This document shows positions 1-11,700 of a stretch of DNA of 64,000 bases, piece by piece; positions within the stretch are counted from its first letter, which is position 1, and every line of letters starts with the position of its first letter. The stretch comes from Phytoseiulus persimilis (taxonomy: Eukaryota; Arthropoda; Arachnida; Mesostigmata; Phytoseiidae), in NCBI GenBank assembly GCA_037576195.1, contig CM075102.1:7936001-8000000 (forward strand). The letters are read 5' to 3'. Below the pieces are notes generated by a model. That model saw only the letters and a list, made by a program, of their open reading frames with translations. It was not told the origin of the DNA and did not search any database. Both the position numbers and the translations under genes were made by a program.

Positions 1-1121
1 CACTTGGTATGGTCGGCACCGTGGTCAGTGTCACCAAAGGAGGACAGTTCATCTGAGAGTGAGAGATAGAGTTCATTTGTCATGTCGAGGAAGAATTCTC
101 AGTGCGAGTCTCGGGGCTTCCTCCTCCATGAATCCGCTAAGCGCATCTGTCGTTGCGCGATGCGTACGGATCAGAAAATTCTCCCAAACAGCTCTCAGGA
201 AACCATAATACCGATTGTGAAAAGCAGACCTTGAGAAATCCCCGCAGTGAGCTCCTGTTACGGAAATGAACAAAAAAAATTACGCAGAAATCGGGAGGGC
301 GGAGCGAAGACGAACTTCATCTACCCTGAACTTTACTCCAAACAGTTTCACTCATGCCCTGAACACGGATGGACGCCAATCCTCGACAGAACGATTCAAC
401 ATGATTCACAACGCGATACTACGCTGTGCTTGTTGTCGTCTCAGCCGTTGATTCCCAATGCGGTCCGCGTGTTCGGGGTTCACCGGTTCGTGATTTTCCT
501 CCGTGAAAAAATATGGAAACGTTCTCATATAAAATCGTAGCAGTAGACAGACATGCGTGAAACGTTCAGCAACAAAGCATCAAGTGTCTTCAGTCGGGTC
601 GCCACTGCGTTAACTACTGAGGCGATCGCAGCCTTCACGATGTGATTAAGGCCAGAGTTTCAGAAACCAGGGTTGAGACTGCGGACCCATTTATTGTTGT
701 TAAAACCAATTTCGTTGTGAAAGCGCTCTAAAATATCGGACGGAAGCCGGACGAATGTCATCAGATTACATAGAACTCAAACCGTTGGTCACCAACTGAC
801 ACTTCGAAACTGAGTTGCGTCAGGAAGTGCCACGTGGTGGGCAGTGGACGCGGGGAGCGTGTCAAGCCTGACATGTTCTGATGCAATTTCATCGATTCGG
901 AGCGCTTCCCGTGAAGCTTGGGATGTTGAATTATGAGATAAACTTTATGATCAGTTCATAGACTCCGAGTTCGCTGGAAGGAAAGAAACGGCGGTGATGT
1001 CGAAATATTGCTTCACCGATCGATCTCATTTGGTTGATCGACGCGCCATGTTGTTCTTGTGCCTAAACACTCTTCTCCTACCACACTCTATTAGCGGCAG
1101 AATCATTATTACAATGATGAC

Positions 1122-1366
1122 TCAGATCATGCCACTCTTGTCATCATCATGACGGCCGGGCATTTCTTCTCTCAAGTCATGGTGTCTCTGTTTAGAGGAA
1201 CACAGCAGGCAGAGAGAACGAAGAGAAGGAACTTGATCTTCCCACCGAGAATTCACTTCATTCTCCTCGTCAGTTATGATCATGCGGCCCGCAAGGCCCG
1301 CCCGCAAGCGGTGATGATGGGATTTGTTCTCATCAAGCATGATCTTCGACTCATGCTCTCTCCGCT
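1122..1366 (-). CDS. Terminal coding exon of an unrecognised gene
   Basis: This is an 81-codon open frame ending in TGA, read from an acceptor of the form ...cccattcgcag. It starts in phase 1. The product is hydrophilic with clusters of His, Asp and Glu, for example LDENKSHHHRLRAG near the start and GRHDDDKSGMI at the end, and resembles no domain I know. A further 40-nt candidate exon lies upstream at 1992-2031, with a strong donor (caag/gtgagt) and an acceptor in the TA repeat. It would join in frame if read phase 0 to 1. The reading is plausible but without homology support. Confidence 0.35.
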
Positions 1367-2030
1367 CTGCGAATGGGAGCGTGCGCTTGTTCCCACATGA
1401 ATAAGGAGGGAGACGGGTGAATTTTACGGTGGAAAAAAATAAATGAAATTTTCTACTCGCCATACACTGGTATATGGGTTGAAATTTTGAGTTATTTTTT
1501 TGTTATGTTGATTCACTCATATGGTTCCTCTCTAAAAATCCCGATCACGGTAGGAAGGTGGTATCTCCTCTCCCCGCTCGTTTGGGTCAAAAAACCAAAG
1601 AACTTCTGATCACAGGACCTTGCTTAGGCCAAGTTCAGTCAATTCGATTGAAAGTTCAACTCGAATCCGATGAGTGAATCCAGGCAGCACGGGAGCAACT
1701 ATTCAATCTATTGTCTTAGCAGCCGTGCTACATCGCGGAATGTGGTCAGACAAAAAGCATGGGTACTTTGGAGAGCGTCCCGATCAAACTCAAATACGCC
1801 GACTCTCGGGGGTTCACAAATAACTATAATTGTGAGTCATGATGACCATGCATTGCGGGCGGAAGTGTCTGATTAATACGGAAGTTATGCTTATGAACAT
1901 AAATACTATATCACAGTTATTATTTCTACAACTGATGACCAACAATGATGTCTCGGAGAACCTTCGAGTGGATATATAACGAGAAACTCACCTTGTTGCG
2001 AGAAATCGTTATGCAACCAGAACCGATGAA

Positions 2031-2058
2031 CCTTATATATATATATATATATATACAC
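2031..2058. repeat. (TA)n microsatellite
   Basis: About eleven TA dinucleotides run uninterrupted here. On the minus strand the end of the run (tatataag) could act as the acceptor of the candidate 40-nt exon at 1992-2031. Confidence 0.9.
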
Positions 2059-2308
2059 TCACTCATAACTTTATCTCATTCAACGGAACATGTAGGTATC
2101 CTATATTGAGTATGAGATGATGACTTCTGCATTCTAGGAAACCGCAGAATGGATGCAGTTTTTATTGAGTGGCTAGATAATTGTTCCCTAATGCAGTCAA
2201 AACTTCGTTCGCGAGGGCTTTCTTTATTCCATAGCAGCAGCGCTAGTTCAGTCCAGAGGGGCAGATCCTCGATTCGATAATGCGATTTTGGATCCTCATC
2301 GCTCGCTC

Positions 2309-2521
2309 TCACGAACAGATTTCATCGAGCTCACGCCTTCCCCTCGAAAACTGTAGGAGAAGACGGTTCCATAAAGAGGTTTTGAACTTCTGAACAGTCT
2401 CGTCCCTTGACTCCCTTGGTAACCTAGGAGGGCCAGACCCAAGCCGCTTCAGCCCCAAGGTGTCGGTGCAGAGTCGTGCTCGTTGACCGAGTGCAGGCCT
2501 CCGAATCATCTGGCCACAAGG
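2309..2521 (-). CDS. Terminal coding exon of an unrecognised gene
   Basis: This is a 71-codon open frame ending in TGA. It begins after a very good acceptor (a pyrimidine-rich tract ending ctgtgaag) and starts in phase 0. The preceding exon at 2578-2619 ends in the donor gtaagt in phase 0, so a 56-nt intron joins the two in frame. The C-terminal part, including DETVQKFKTSLWNRLLLQF, looks helical and amphipathic. I do not recognise the family. An alternative donor (gtgaga) near 2310-2315 could bypass the stop. Confidence 0.45.
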   Translation of the reverse strand, partial: PCGQMIRRPALGQRARLCTDTLGLKRLGSGPPRLPRESRDETVQKFKTSLWNRLLLQFSRGRRELDEICS

Positions 2522-2577
2522 CTTCACAGCGAAACAGAGAGGGGAGATCGAAACCAATGATGAACAAGAAAACTTAC

Positions 2578-2619
2578 GAACGATGAGAAAACAAACGTGT
2601 TGGTTATCCGAACCACTTC
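2578..2619 (-). CDS. Internal 42-nt exon of the same unrecognised gene
   Basis: This exon is bounded by an acceptor (ctgttgtag) and the donor gtaagt. In phase 0 it reads EVVRITNTFVFSSF and connects in frame to the terminal exon at 2309-2521. Phase 1 is also open, so the phase is not certain. Confidence 0.4.
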
Positions 2620-3144
2620 CTACAACAGATTTGGTGGAAGATCACTTCCGTAGCGAGCGGAGCTAGCGCTGCGCATCACCGTGTGATCGTTACTGAGCTC
2701 TGGCTCACGAACCTTGATTATATTCAACGAGCATAAGCATCAACGGATGTGTGGAACAGTTCGAACACTCATGGCGATGAGGAACTCAGTTCGAATGAAG
2801 ATCATACCTATGTGAAATTCGAATGAGTCACGCTCGACAGCAACGGAGTTAGAAGTCGAGAAGTAACAGCCGGTACGGTCTGGTGAGATGAAACGAGACC
2901 GGAAAGATTCTGTAGAGCGCTGGGAGAATTTTCGGCGCCATATGCGAGGAATGTAAGCGAACAATGGGTAAGGATGAAGATGTAAGCCGGATGAAAGGAG
3001 CTTCTTTGAGAGTATTCTGCAATTGAGAGACAGATCCAGACACGTTCGGAGGATGTTTTGAGATGATAGGTCCCAGAGCAGAATGGATCCGTGTTCCGGA
3101 TATCCGAGACGGGACACAAGCCGATGTAGCTTACGGACGGATAT

Positions 3145-3531
3145 TTAGTTAGAGAAAGGTTTGATAGCAGTTTCACATCTGGCCTTCCGTTGAACCTCTG
3201 ATGTACCTTCGTTTACTGCTTGATACTTGACTGTGTGGCAACGTGATGAGCGAATATGCAAACGTAGAAACCCGGACATCGTCTCCAGCTTCAGACGGAG
3301 CCGAATGGCTCCGAGTCGAATCGTGACTTCCGGTGGATATTGCGCGTGAGTATGCCTGTCTGGAAGCCAGGAAATCGGGAGCATGACGCCCGACGTCGCT
3401 GTCAGTTCAGGATTGTCGGTAAGGCAGGAGCTAAGTAAACCGATAAATGTTCTCTTAGACTTCCTCGAACCGCCAAGACATCGATGCCTTGTACCATGAA
3501 CGTCTGAATGGATGTTTTTCGACAATGACAA
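3145..3531 (-). CDS. Coding-like open frame, probable exon of an unrecognised gene
   Basis: An open stretch of about 129 codons on the minus strand, upstream of the exons at 2.3-2.6 kb. Its middle part, such as PEVTIRLGAIRLRLKLETM and GFLRLHIRSSRCHTVKY, alternates hydrophobic and charged residues like beta strands. A donor-like gtacat follows KYQAVNEG. A second open frame at 2740-3176 overlaps it in another phase, so exon borders are unresolved. I could not place it in a family; a weak resemblance to the strand pattern of C2-like domains is not enough for a call. Confidence 0.3.
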   Translation of the reverse strand: MSLSKNIHSDVHGTRHRCLGGSRKSKRTFIGLLSSCLTDNPELTATSGVMLPISWLPDRHTHAQYPPEVTIRLGAIRLRLKLETMSGFLRLHIRSSRCHTVKYQAVNEGTSEVQRKARCETAIKPFSN

Positions 3532-3598
3532 GGCCCGTTCAAATGAATCGCCAGCAGTGCAACGTCGTGCATGACATGCAACGGAGAAATGATTCGTG

Positions 3599-4753
3599 TC
3601 GCAAGTAGACCTATTTTCCGTTACAACGCATAACGGAGAATCGATTCGGGAAAATGAATGGAAGACTTGCTATTTGTCCGTACTCTGCAGTACTTCTAAA
3701 AAACCGACACCAGGGCTACCAAGAGACAAGGAACCATGGTCATCTCGCGCGGCTGTAAGGTGTTTGGATCCGGGGAGCTATTATCCATTTCCGGTCGCCG
3801 GAAAACGGAGAATACTCAAGTTTTCCAGCAAGACGCTAGCCGATTCACCCAATCCCTTTCAGGCTGCAAGTTACATTATCATGAGGAGCCTCGCCGGTTT
3901 CTCTGACTCTACAGGCTTGACGCGTCTCAGAATCTCTGTGACGCTTCGAGTAAGACTTTTCGCTCGATTTCTACGACACTTCGCTAAAGATGATTCGCTC
4001 GATCTCTTCATGATCGACGATTCGTGATCCGTGCACTCCCTTCAACAATATGAGGTGGATCCAATTGAAACTTACATGAATATGTTCAGTCAAAAATCTC
4101 TGTGATGTCAACATACATACATGTTCCTGTATAGAATGCCTCTTCATATTCTCGTGCTCCTGCTAATTTCACTCTCTCGTTCTCGATTGTGAGGTTATTG
4201 TGGGGTTCTAGAGTTCCGGTCCCATAGCGTCAGCAAATGCAGCACAAATACGAGCATGATCATGAGCGCGTCCCGTAAGGTCTCATCAAATAGCAGGTCA
4301 TTCGAATATTATCTCAAAGGAGAGGTCGCCGAGGGGTGTAACTTGTTGTGTGAGCTCAACTCGAGACCCGGTTCGCACTCCTGAAGTTTCATGGAAATAC
4401 ATGATTTGTGATAGAAATCCTCCAGATATCCACCGGCACCTTTGAGGGAATCTTTGAGCGACAGCATCAGCGAGATCGGAGTTCACACTTCACAAACACA
4501 GTAGAGCCGCGTGAGATCTCCGTAGTCTCTTGTCTCCTGGTACTCCTGAGGCTGGTCCTCGAGAAGTACTGCAAAGTTTGGTTAGATGGGAAGTCTTCCA
4601 TGTATTTTCCCGAATTGATTTTCCGTTATAACGGGAATTCATTTTCCGTTATAACGGAAATTCATTTTTCGTTATAACGGGAATTCATTTTTTGTTACAA
4701 CGGGAATACTATTTTCCGTTATTCGTTATAACGGAAAGTAGGTCTAGTCGCAA
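3599..4753. mobile_element. Non-autonomous DNA-transposon-like element with inverted ends
   Basis: The left end (3599-3628, beginning TCGCAAGTAGACC) and the reverse complement of the right end (4724-4753, beginning TTGCGACTAGACC) match at 25 of 30 positions. The unit is 1,155 bp and contains no recognisable transposase. Just inside the right end lies an array of CCGTTATAACGG-type words. I could not identify a convincing target-site duplication, so the outermost boundaries may be off by several bases. The GTTATAACG words resemble subterminal repeats of pogo/Tigger-type elements, but this is only inference. Confidence 0.6.
4618..4737. repeat. Tandem array of a self-complementary word
   Basis: About five imperfect copies of a roughly 24-bp unit, each holding a version of CCGTTATAACGG followed by (g/a)aattcatt. 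The core word is its own reverse complement. The array sits against the right inverted end of the element at 3599-4753, and a diverged copy (ccgttacaacgcataacgg) sits against the left end. Confidence 0.85.
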
Positions 4754-5595
4754 GTCGCAATGTGAGGAACAAAATCGAGCAATGGACGAACCCGATGCAA
4801 ACGATGTTCCTACACGCTTCCGACGAAAATTCTCTAGGTCGACTCACTGATAAGTCTTCCAAGACCTGCACTATGCAAAGTGAGCGGTCGTTGTTAGATT
4901 GTGTGCTCTCAACAGGGATTGATAACTACCAAGGACAACGAGGAAAACATGAACTCCTAGCAACGAATTTGTTATTAAGGTTTGGCGAGACTGCCGAACA
5001 CTTATGCATGTACTCATTGCACCATCCCGTCATGTTTCAGACATGCTGAGTATATGGCGATCATGAAACGGATATTTGGAGAAGTACATAACTAGGTATT
5101 CGAAACGCACTGGACCTGGGTCTGGATGTGTCGATAAGTGCCGAGGGATGAGGGGACGCAGCGCATGTGTGGCGCGTGATCGTGAACAACCTGAAGAATT
5201 CTAGCTAGGGATGGTGATGCTTGCGAAGGGGAGAGCTTGTAATACTTTTCCAAAACAAGTCCCTACGTAGCGATCGATATGGATGGTGGGATGGGAATGG
5301 AGCGACTGGGGAGTAGCCGAACAAGAACCAGGAGGAGGTACATGCTCGTTTGCTCTGGACCCCAGTGAGGAGGCAGATGCGGAGCGTGTCCTCGAAATGA
5401 GTGGTTTAATGCCTCCTCATTGGGGACTCGACCTCGAATCGGAAGGAGGGCAGGACCGGCTAGATAAAGGGGTGATAAACAAGATTTGGTAACGACTAGA
5501 GAACCCGAACAAATGTCTCCTGGAAACCTCGACGTCGACTCGCAGCCGGGCTCTCGGGAAAAACGGAGCTCCGGTGGATGCTGGAACGTACGGAG

Positions 5596-5792
5596 TCATC
5601 GAAGCGGAGTTTCCGGTCGGCTCATAAAGGTTAGGTAGGGTTTACTCGTTCTAGTGCAGACGAGAGGGTCGACTTGACGTGCAAGCGAACGACGTAGGGA
5701 ATGATGACGTTGCGAACATTGAATGCCACCGAATGTGGCCATGAGTCCTCCAGATATCTGGGACCACGAAAGAGCGATGGTGGTCGCACTCC
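5596..5792 (-). CDS. Candidate terminal exon, frame ambiguous
   Basis: Downstream of acceptor atgttactcag. In phase 1 it stays open to TGA at 5596-5598 and begins SATTIALSWSQISGGLMATF, suitable as the end of the modular gene. In phase 0 it also stays open to TAA near 5631 and looks equally protein-like (RYLEDSWPHSVAFNV...). Only one can be right. Confidence 0.3.
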
Positions 5793-8700
5793 CTGAGTAA
5801 CATTGCTCGCCCCAAGTAACAAAGAATGGTTCCAAATACCGAATTCAATAAACGCTAGTGGATTGAACTGAGCAGTTCGTGATCTTTTGAGAGTTTCATC
5901 CAATGTACATCCTCCTGTTGCACCTCACGTTCACTTATTCCAAGCCGGGAATCACCTGATGCATCCTGCGGGTTCTAGAATTGAGATTCCATCTCGGAAT
6001 TAGCGTGGGAAAATAAACTCTCTTCAGTCACTTCCCCGACGGGGGTTCTGGCTCCTCACCATGCCTCGGTCCTCGTGGCATGCCGTGCTCTTTCCCACGA
6101 GCAACGCCCCGATCGATGGACCCAAGACCGCACAGGACGGAACCACCTAGGAAACAAAACAGTTCACTTTTCTCACATAGGGGACTGACTTTATAATTCC
6201 ACCGAGTAGCTGAGGTTGGATAAGGCTTCTCTCCATTTTTGCGAATTGACCCTCTTTTTCCCCCACCAGACGGATCAGGAAAACTCGAACTCCATGACGC
6301 TGACGAGGCAACACGGGTTCATAGCTTTGCTTTCGCCGGAATCGCGACTTTCCTCCAGTTTCCGACCTTTAAACTAAAATCGCTCATGTGCGCGCGCCGT
6401 CTGTCGGAATCGGCTTAGGTCTAGAAGTCCGCGCATATATTAGCCTTCGATATCTTCCCGCGCGTCCCTGAAGAGAACTGATGAGCCAGTTTAGTTTCAC
6501 TTCCCCAATAAAGTGATTCCCTCAAATATCTGGGGAGCCACCCCCAGCGACAACAGTTGAATATTTTCCTCAGCAAGGGCCTGCTTCTCTGCCGCTGGTT
6601 GTAAGTTGTCGGATAGGAAAACTCTCTGAACTAGTTCGCGCATCGTGACGAAAATCGGACATCGATCGAGATGAGTCAGTTTCAAGGGTCAGCCCTTTTA
6701 TTGTGGATTACGGCGCGAGGTTAACAGGTTGCAATCCTAGATCTCTACTCAATTTATGATTTCAATTGTGCCTGCCGCGATGCTTGTCGGATTCGCTCGC
6801 ATGGTCGCTGCGCCGGGTTCATTCAGCTTCCTGTGGAAGAACCACAGGGATTGCTCGAGAGGAATCGCCAGCCGATCGATGTGTCCAGAAGGCGTCCTCG
6901 TCAGAGGACGCCGGAGCGTTCGCAACTTTCATCTGCGCATTTCACCGCACAGGGTCTTTCCGAATCCAGAGGCAGCAATGGTTCAGTTCCTTACCTCTAT
7001 TTCTGGCCCCGGGCATCATGTGAGCTGCCTTGTTCGGTTTATTCTGCCTTCCGATAGAGTGACAAATGAGGTTATTCGAAGAGAAGCGCACGTTGTTGCA
7101 CACCATCGTGGTTCACCACCTTCAAGCCTCGCATAATCATTTCACTCACCTTGATGTCCCGCATTGTGCTCTGTATTCGCCGCCCTTTTTGAGCTATTCT
7201 ACCTTCCTGTCGAGACGTCGAATGAATGAATCGAGGACAACGAGAGGATGTTTTTGAGCGCGGCAATTCTGCGCGACTTGAGATCCGAAGTCAGTTTTGA
7301 ATCATTTTTCTCGTACTGCTTCGCGCCCATGGATCAGTCTCAGACAGTTGGGCGGAAGACTTCAGGGAAGAACGGACAGCTCAACGAACGGGCGAACCAG
7401 GAAGAAGACAGAGAGCCACAGCGGAGAAGTGAATTCGGGGTAATCGGTGGGGGGAAACTCCCACCTACCGCCTGAGCGGTGGTACATGGACACGAACGAA
7501 TGATAAATCTCACCTCTGGAATTCGTTCCCGAAGTCCCGTTACTCGCATGCTTTCGATGACTCAGTTTACCTGACGAACGAGAAATGTTGCCGATTGAGG
7601 AGAGCTACACCAGGTCGAGCTGAGCCGATTCCGGTACCGAAGGGCTCGATATTTCGAGCGTCGTTTCATATGTCTTGACTTTCAGGAGCAGGGTCAGCTC
7701 CCACTGTCTTCTTCCGATCCGGCAATCTTCCACCTCAAATTATCTACTCTTCAAATATCACGGGCGGACCCGCTTCGAAGCAAAGTCATAGAGTTTCGCG
7801 TACTTGTGCGTTGGTGCGACCCGACAAAACTCGATTTCCTAGACTACGATCATCACTCATTCTCACCTGAACCGTGAAAACCCCCTCCAGTTTTCCCATG
7901 GGCTCCTACAGTAATTCCTCCACTGATGCCTCCACCCAATTTGCCTGTGGAGTGAAAATGGTGTGTACGCTCGTCATTTTGTCTGCTGTTATCGAGGTCG
8001 GGTCGACAGTCTCAAGCCCACGCTTTTGTATTAACGAAGGCGTCAGACTGATCTCGAATTCCAGCGTAAGTGCTTCTCCTCACCTAAGCCGCCCGGGCCC
8101 CGCAAGGCTCCCCCATGGATCCCTACACCGATGCCTCCTCCCGCCTTGCCTGCCGAGAAAGCTGCGTCGCTGATTCAAGAAAAAAAACAGCTGCCAATTG
8201 ATTTGAACCTCCTTGAGGTCGGAATTCTGACGAGCACACTTGATCAGCTCAGCAGTCCCTCGAGAGAATGGATGCCATCGACCACAACGTCGGCTTCTTC
8301 TAACCTGAGCCGCCTTTGCCTGTTCGATATCAATCGATTGAGAGTGGTTCCAGTCGAAATCCTCAGAAGCTCGCGGTTCTCTCATGCTGCTCTTTCGTTT
8401 CGTGAGAATTGGATAGATTCCACATTCAACGACCACTTTCTCTCACCTGAGCCTTCTATGTCCCCTTCGGCCTCTCCGTGAACCCCTTCACCGATTCCTC
8501 CTTCCACTTTGCCTGTGGACAAGGTAGCGCGATCAATTGAAAAACTTGGCTGCTGGTCGGGTCCGAGCCTTCACTAGAAGTCATCGAAATTGAGTTTTGG
8601 GGTCCGTCGAGCCCGATAGAAAAACTCAGCAGCACGCTCGGTTGTTTCAGTCCATCCTTTCGGAGGAGTAGTAGATTGATTCCGCTGGCAGTTACCGCTT

Positions 8701-11700
8701 TGCCTTACCCAAACCAGCGGCGGCGCCGCCTGTTGCCGTCCCGTGGACCCCCCCCCCTACGATCCCGCTATCGACTTCGCCTGTCGAGCAACCAGGGTGC
8801 TTCATGAGTTAGAGTTTCAGCTGGCGAAACCGAACTCCTTTGAGGATTCGCCAGGATCAGCCGTTGCTGCGCGGCTCGTGTCGGAGTCCACATGAACGCT
8901 CTCCAGTCATTCGTCCGAAAAGTATGCAGTTTCCCAGGCAGTTAAAGCTCCCTCTCACCTGAGCTGTCAATGCCCCTGTCAGACTCATCGTGGACTCCTA
9001 CAGCGATTCCTCCTTCCACTTTGCCTGAAGAGTTTTCAGTACGATTAATTTGGGCAAAACGCTCGCGGTCTCGCGCTTCGCTGAGAGCTCAATGTAACTC
9101 TTCCCGCGAATCTCGCCTATCATCAGCGGATTTTGATAATAGTTGTCTGAATAGTCATCGGATTAATAGTTGATCCGCGCGCTTTTGCGGTGAAAGCCCG
9201 CGTATTCCAGCCCGCGGTCCTGATGCAGCAGTTGCGGGTCTGAAGTTGTGAGCTTTTACAAACCCTACATACAGCCAGTATGCACATTCGAGTTCCTGTG
9301 CCGACTGCGTGCAATCTTAGTGCTCGCTTGGGCCTTCAAGAGGCGCTCTTCTGATTCATTTTGCAGCTCTTTTTACGGTCTCCTCGAAGATTCCCTGCAC
9401 GCACAGCGGTAATCCAGCTTTCGTTTCGACGGATGCGCGATGCGCTGGTCTTCCAAGTCTCGAAGCGCACGACTCTTCACGCTCCTCATGAAATGCTCAT
9501 GGCGGGAGCCAGCTCAGCCCCGGGCCTGTTGTTCGGTTGCGGTCGTCGCTTTCATGTCCAAATCATCAGGAGAACGCTCCACCTCAGAACGGGCGGGAGC
9601 CACGCTTCTCGTCAACCCCTGCATAGAATCATCTACATCCTGCGAGCTACAACCATTGTCTCGTCTCACCTGCACCGTCGAGTGTCCCATCGGTTTCAGC
9701 GACGTTCTCGCCTGGAGTGCAAACGTCGTTGATCAGGGGAAACGGCTGATAATCGAGATTAGTGATCCGACTGATAGGAACTACAGGCTTAATCCACTCT
9801 GGAATTACCATCGGCTGTCCCGTTCGATCCCGCTTGAGCCCCTCCATCCGGTTCGCCTGTCGAGTTAGGGATCTGATCAATCAGAGGAACGATCACTGAT
9901 ATTCTTCAGTGTACAGCATGCTTGCTTATCGGGATGATGCGGCCGCGTTCATGTTCGAGCTAGGCTTCGCAGCGGTGATTCAACCGCGGTTGATAACCGC
10001 AAATATTTTGCTGTCTTTAACCCCAATAACTGCAAGCGAATTGCGGTCATAACCGCATATGACTGCGATTTTTCGAAACGTATGATTTTTTGAGGAAACG
10101 TCGTGTCTGATGGGCGTTCTCGTGCTGGGGATCTGGAGCTGGGCGCCAAGAATCAGAGAGAAATTAATTGCTCCTGGAACTGTGACATCTTGTGTGATGA
10201 TTCGCGTTGAACGAAGTTCGCAGACGCTTCCGGGAGCCGGACCCGGCTAGCAATTATACCTGGATATATCACACATCAGGTGCAGCCTCTCCATGTCGCC
10301 ATGAGCAAGCCCTTCAAGGACTCGATGAGCCAGCATTGGGGTCGGAAGGCTCAATTTTCCAGATCCAGAGCTTTGCGCATCTGGTAGGATCAAGGAACAG
10401 AATACAGCGGAAGTGCCTAGTGTGTGGGTCGATAGAAGAATCGTGATGAAGTCATTCCAGAAGACGGGGATCTCTCATACACTGGTCGAAACCGAGAACA
10501 TACGCCGCTTTCAGAGAACGCAACGATGATATGGGAGCCAGGAGCAGTGATTTGGGATCAGACGAAAATTGGAAGCAGCTCAAAAGACGACCTCGAGATT
10601 CCCAATAAAATAAGCTAGAGAATCAGGACGTTGAATTTACGTGAGTTATCCCAACTCAACAAATAAGCATGCCTTTGGCCACTCCTTGCGCGTGAAACCG
10701 TGAAGTAATCGGCGCCAATTCCACATTTCAGAGTTTGCAACACTTCTCCAGGATGCGGGTCTGCGGTTCCAGCCGCGGTTTCCAGTCTTAATTTTGCGCT
10801 TAACCGCTATTGCGGTTGTAGGTTTGCGGTTATCGGTCAACCGTCACCGCAGTCATTCGGAAATGCGGTTATTCGCGAAGCCTAGTTCGAACCCTATGTG
10901 AGCGATCCGAACCCCTCCGAGTCCGAACCGAGAGCCAGGCGACTCGTGCATCTCTTCCCGCGATCCATCTTCTAATAGAGCAAGCTTGATACGAGACGTT
11001 AGATGTCTGACCATCGCAACTCTCGCGACCATCAAGGATTATTGTGACCGCGCGCGGGTCGTGCAATTTGGGCTGAAATTTTGAAAGGTTTGAGCAATCA
11101 AACGCGCGTCCAGCTCTCCGCATGCTGGACTTTCACTACAGAGCTCCGTCTCTTCAGTACAGGCTGATCGAGAACGTAGCGACAAGAGCTCGCGGGAAGC
11201 TGCGATGCAGGAGTCGGCCTCCCGTCATTTCAACCGGTGGATTACTCTTGTGAATCTGGATTCACCGGAAGCCCACGAAGACTAAAGTCCTTCGCGTGGA
11301 AATGAGAGTCCCTGGAGTTGCACCGTCTTTGGACACGAAAAAAACTCAAAATGCCTCAAAAGCCTGATTCTTCCATATTTTGAATGAGGATGAGTTCCAG
11401 GTCTCCACATGAGCTGCTCCGGGCGCAAGGTCTCTGCAGCGCTTTGGAGCTGCAACCCGGAAGAAAGAGGAGAATAACACCTGCGGTCGGACTCACAACC
11501 GTTGCGATGGTTTTTTTAAAACAGCGATTTAAGGAGTATGAGATACCATTCTTGTAGCGTTCTCAAAAAGGGAACATTCTGCGCAAACTTGAGGACGGTT
11601 GATATCTCGGGATGCGTTTCAGTTCGTGTTGAGGAATCTACTTTTTTCAAGAAAATCACGAGTGATGTCAGGTAGGTGTCATAAGCCGCCACCGTTGCTT

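Noticed and set aside
1..1100. Small frames at 73-273 and 247-540
   Set aside because: No splice borders, start context or recognisable product; nothing is supported in this stretch.
7362..7471. Phase-1 open frame after acceptor cgctcag, ending in TGA
   Set aside because: Most of it is a pyrimidine-rich tract that looks like the end of an intron rather than coding sequence.
10881..10892. B-box-like ggttcgaactagg suggesting a tRNA or SINE
   Set aside because: It is part of the inverted end of the 940-bp element; no A-box or cloverleaf could be built around it.
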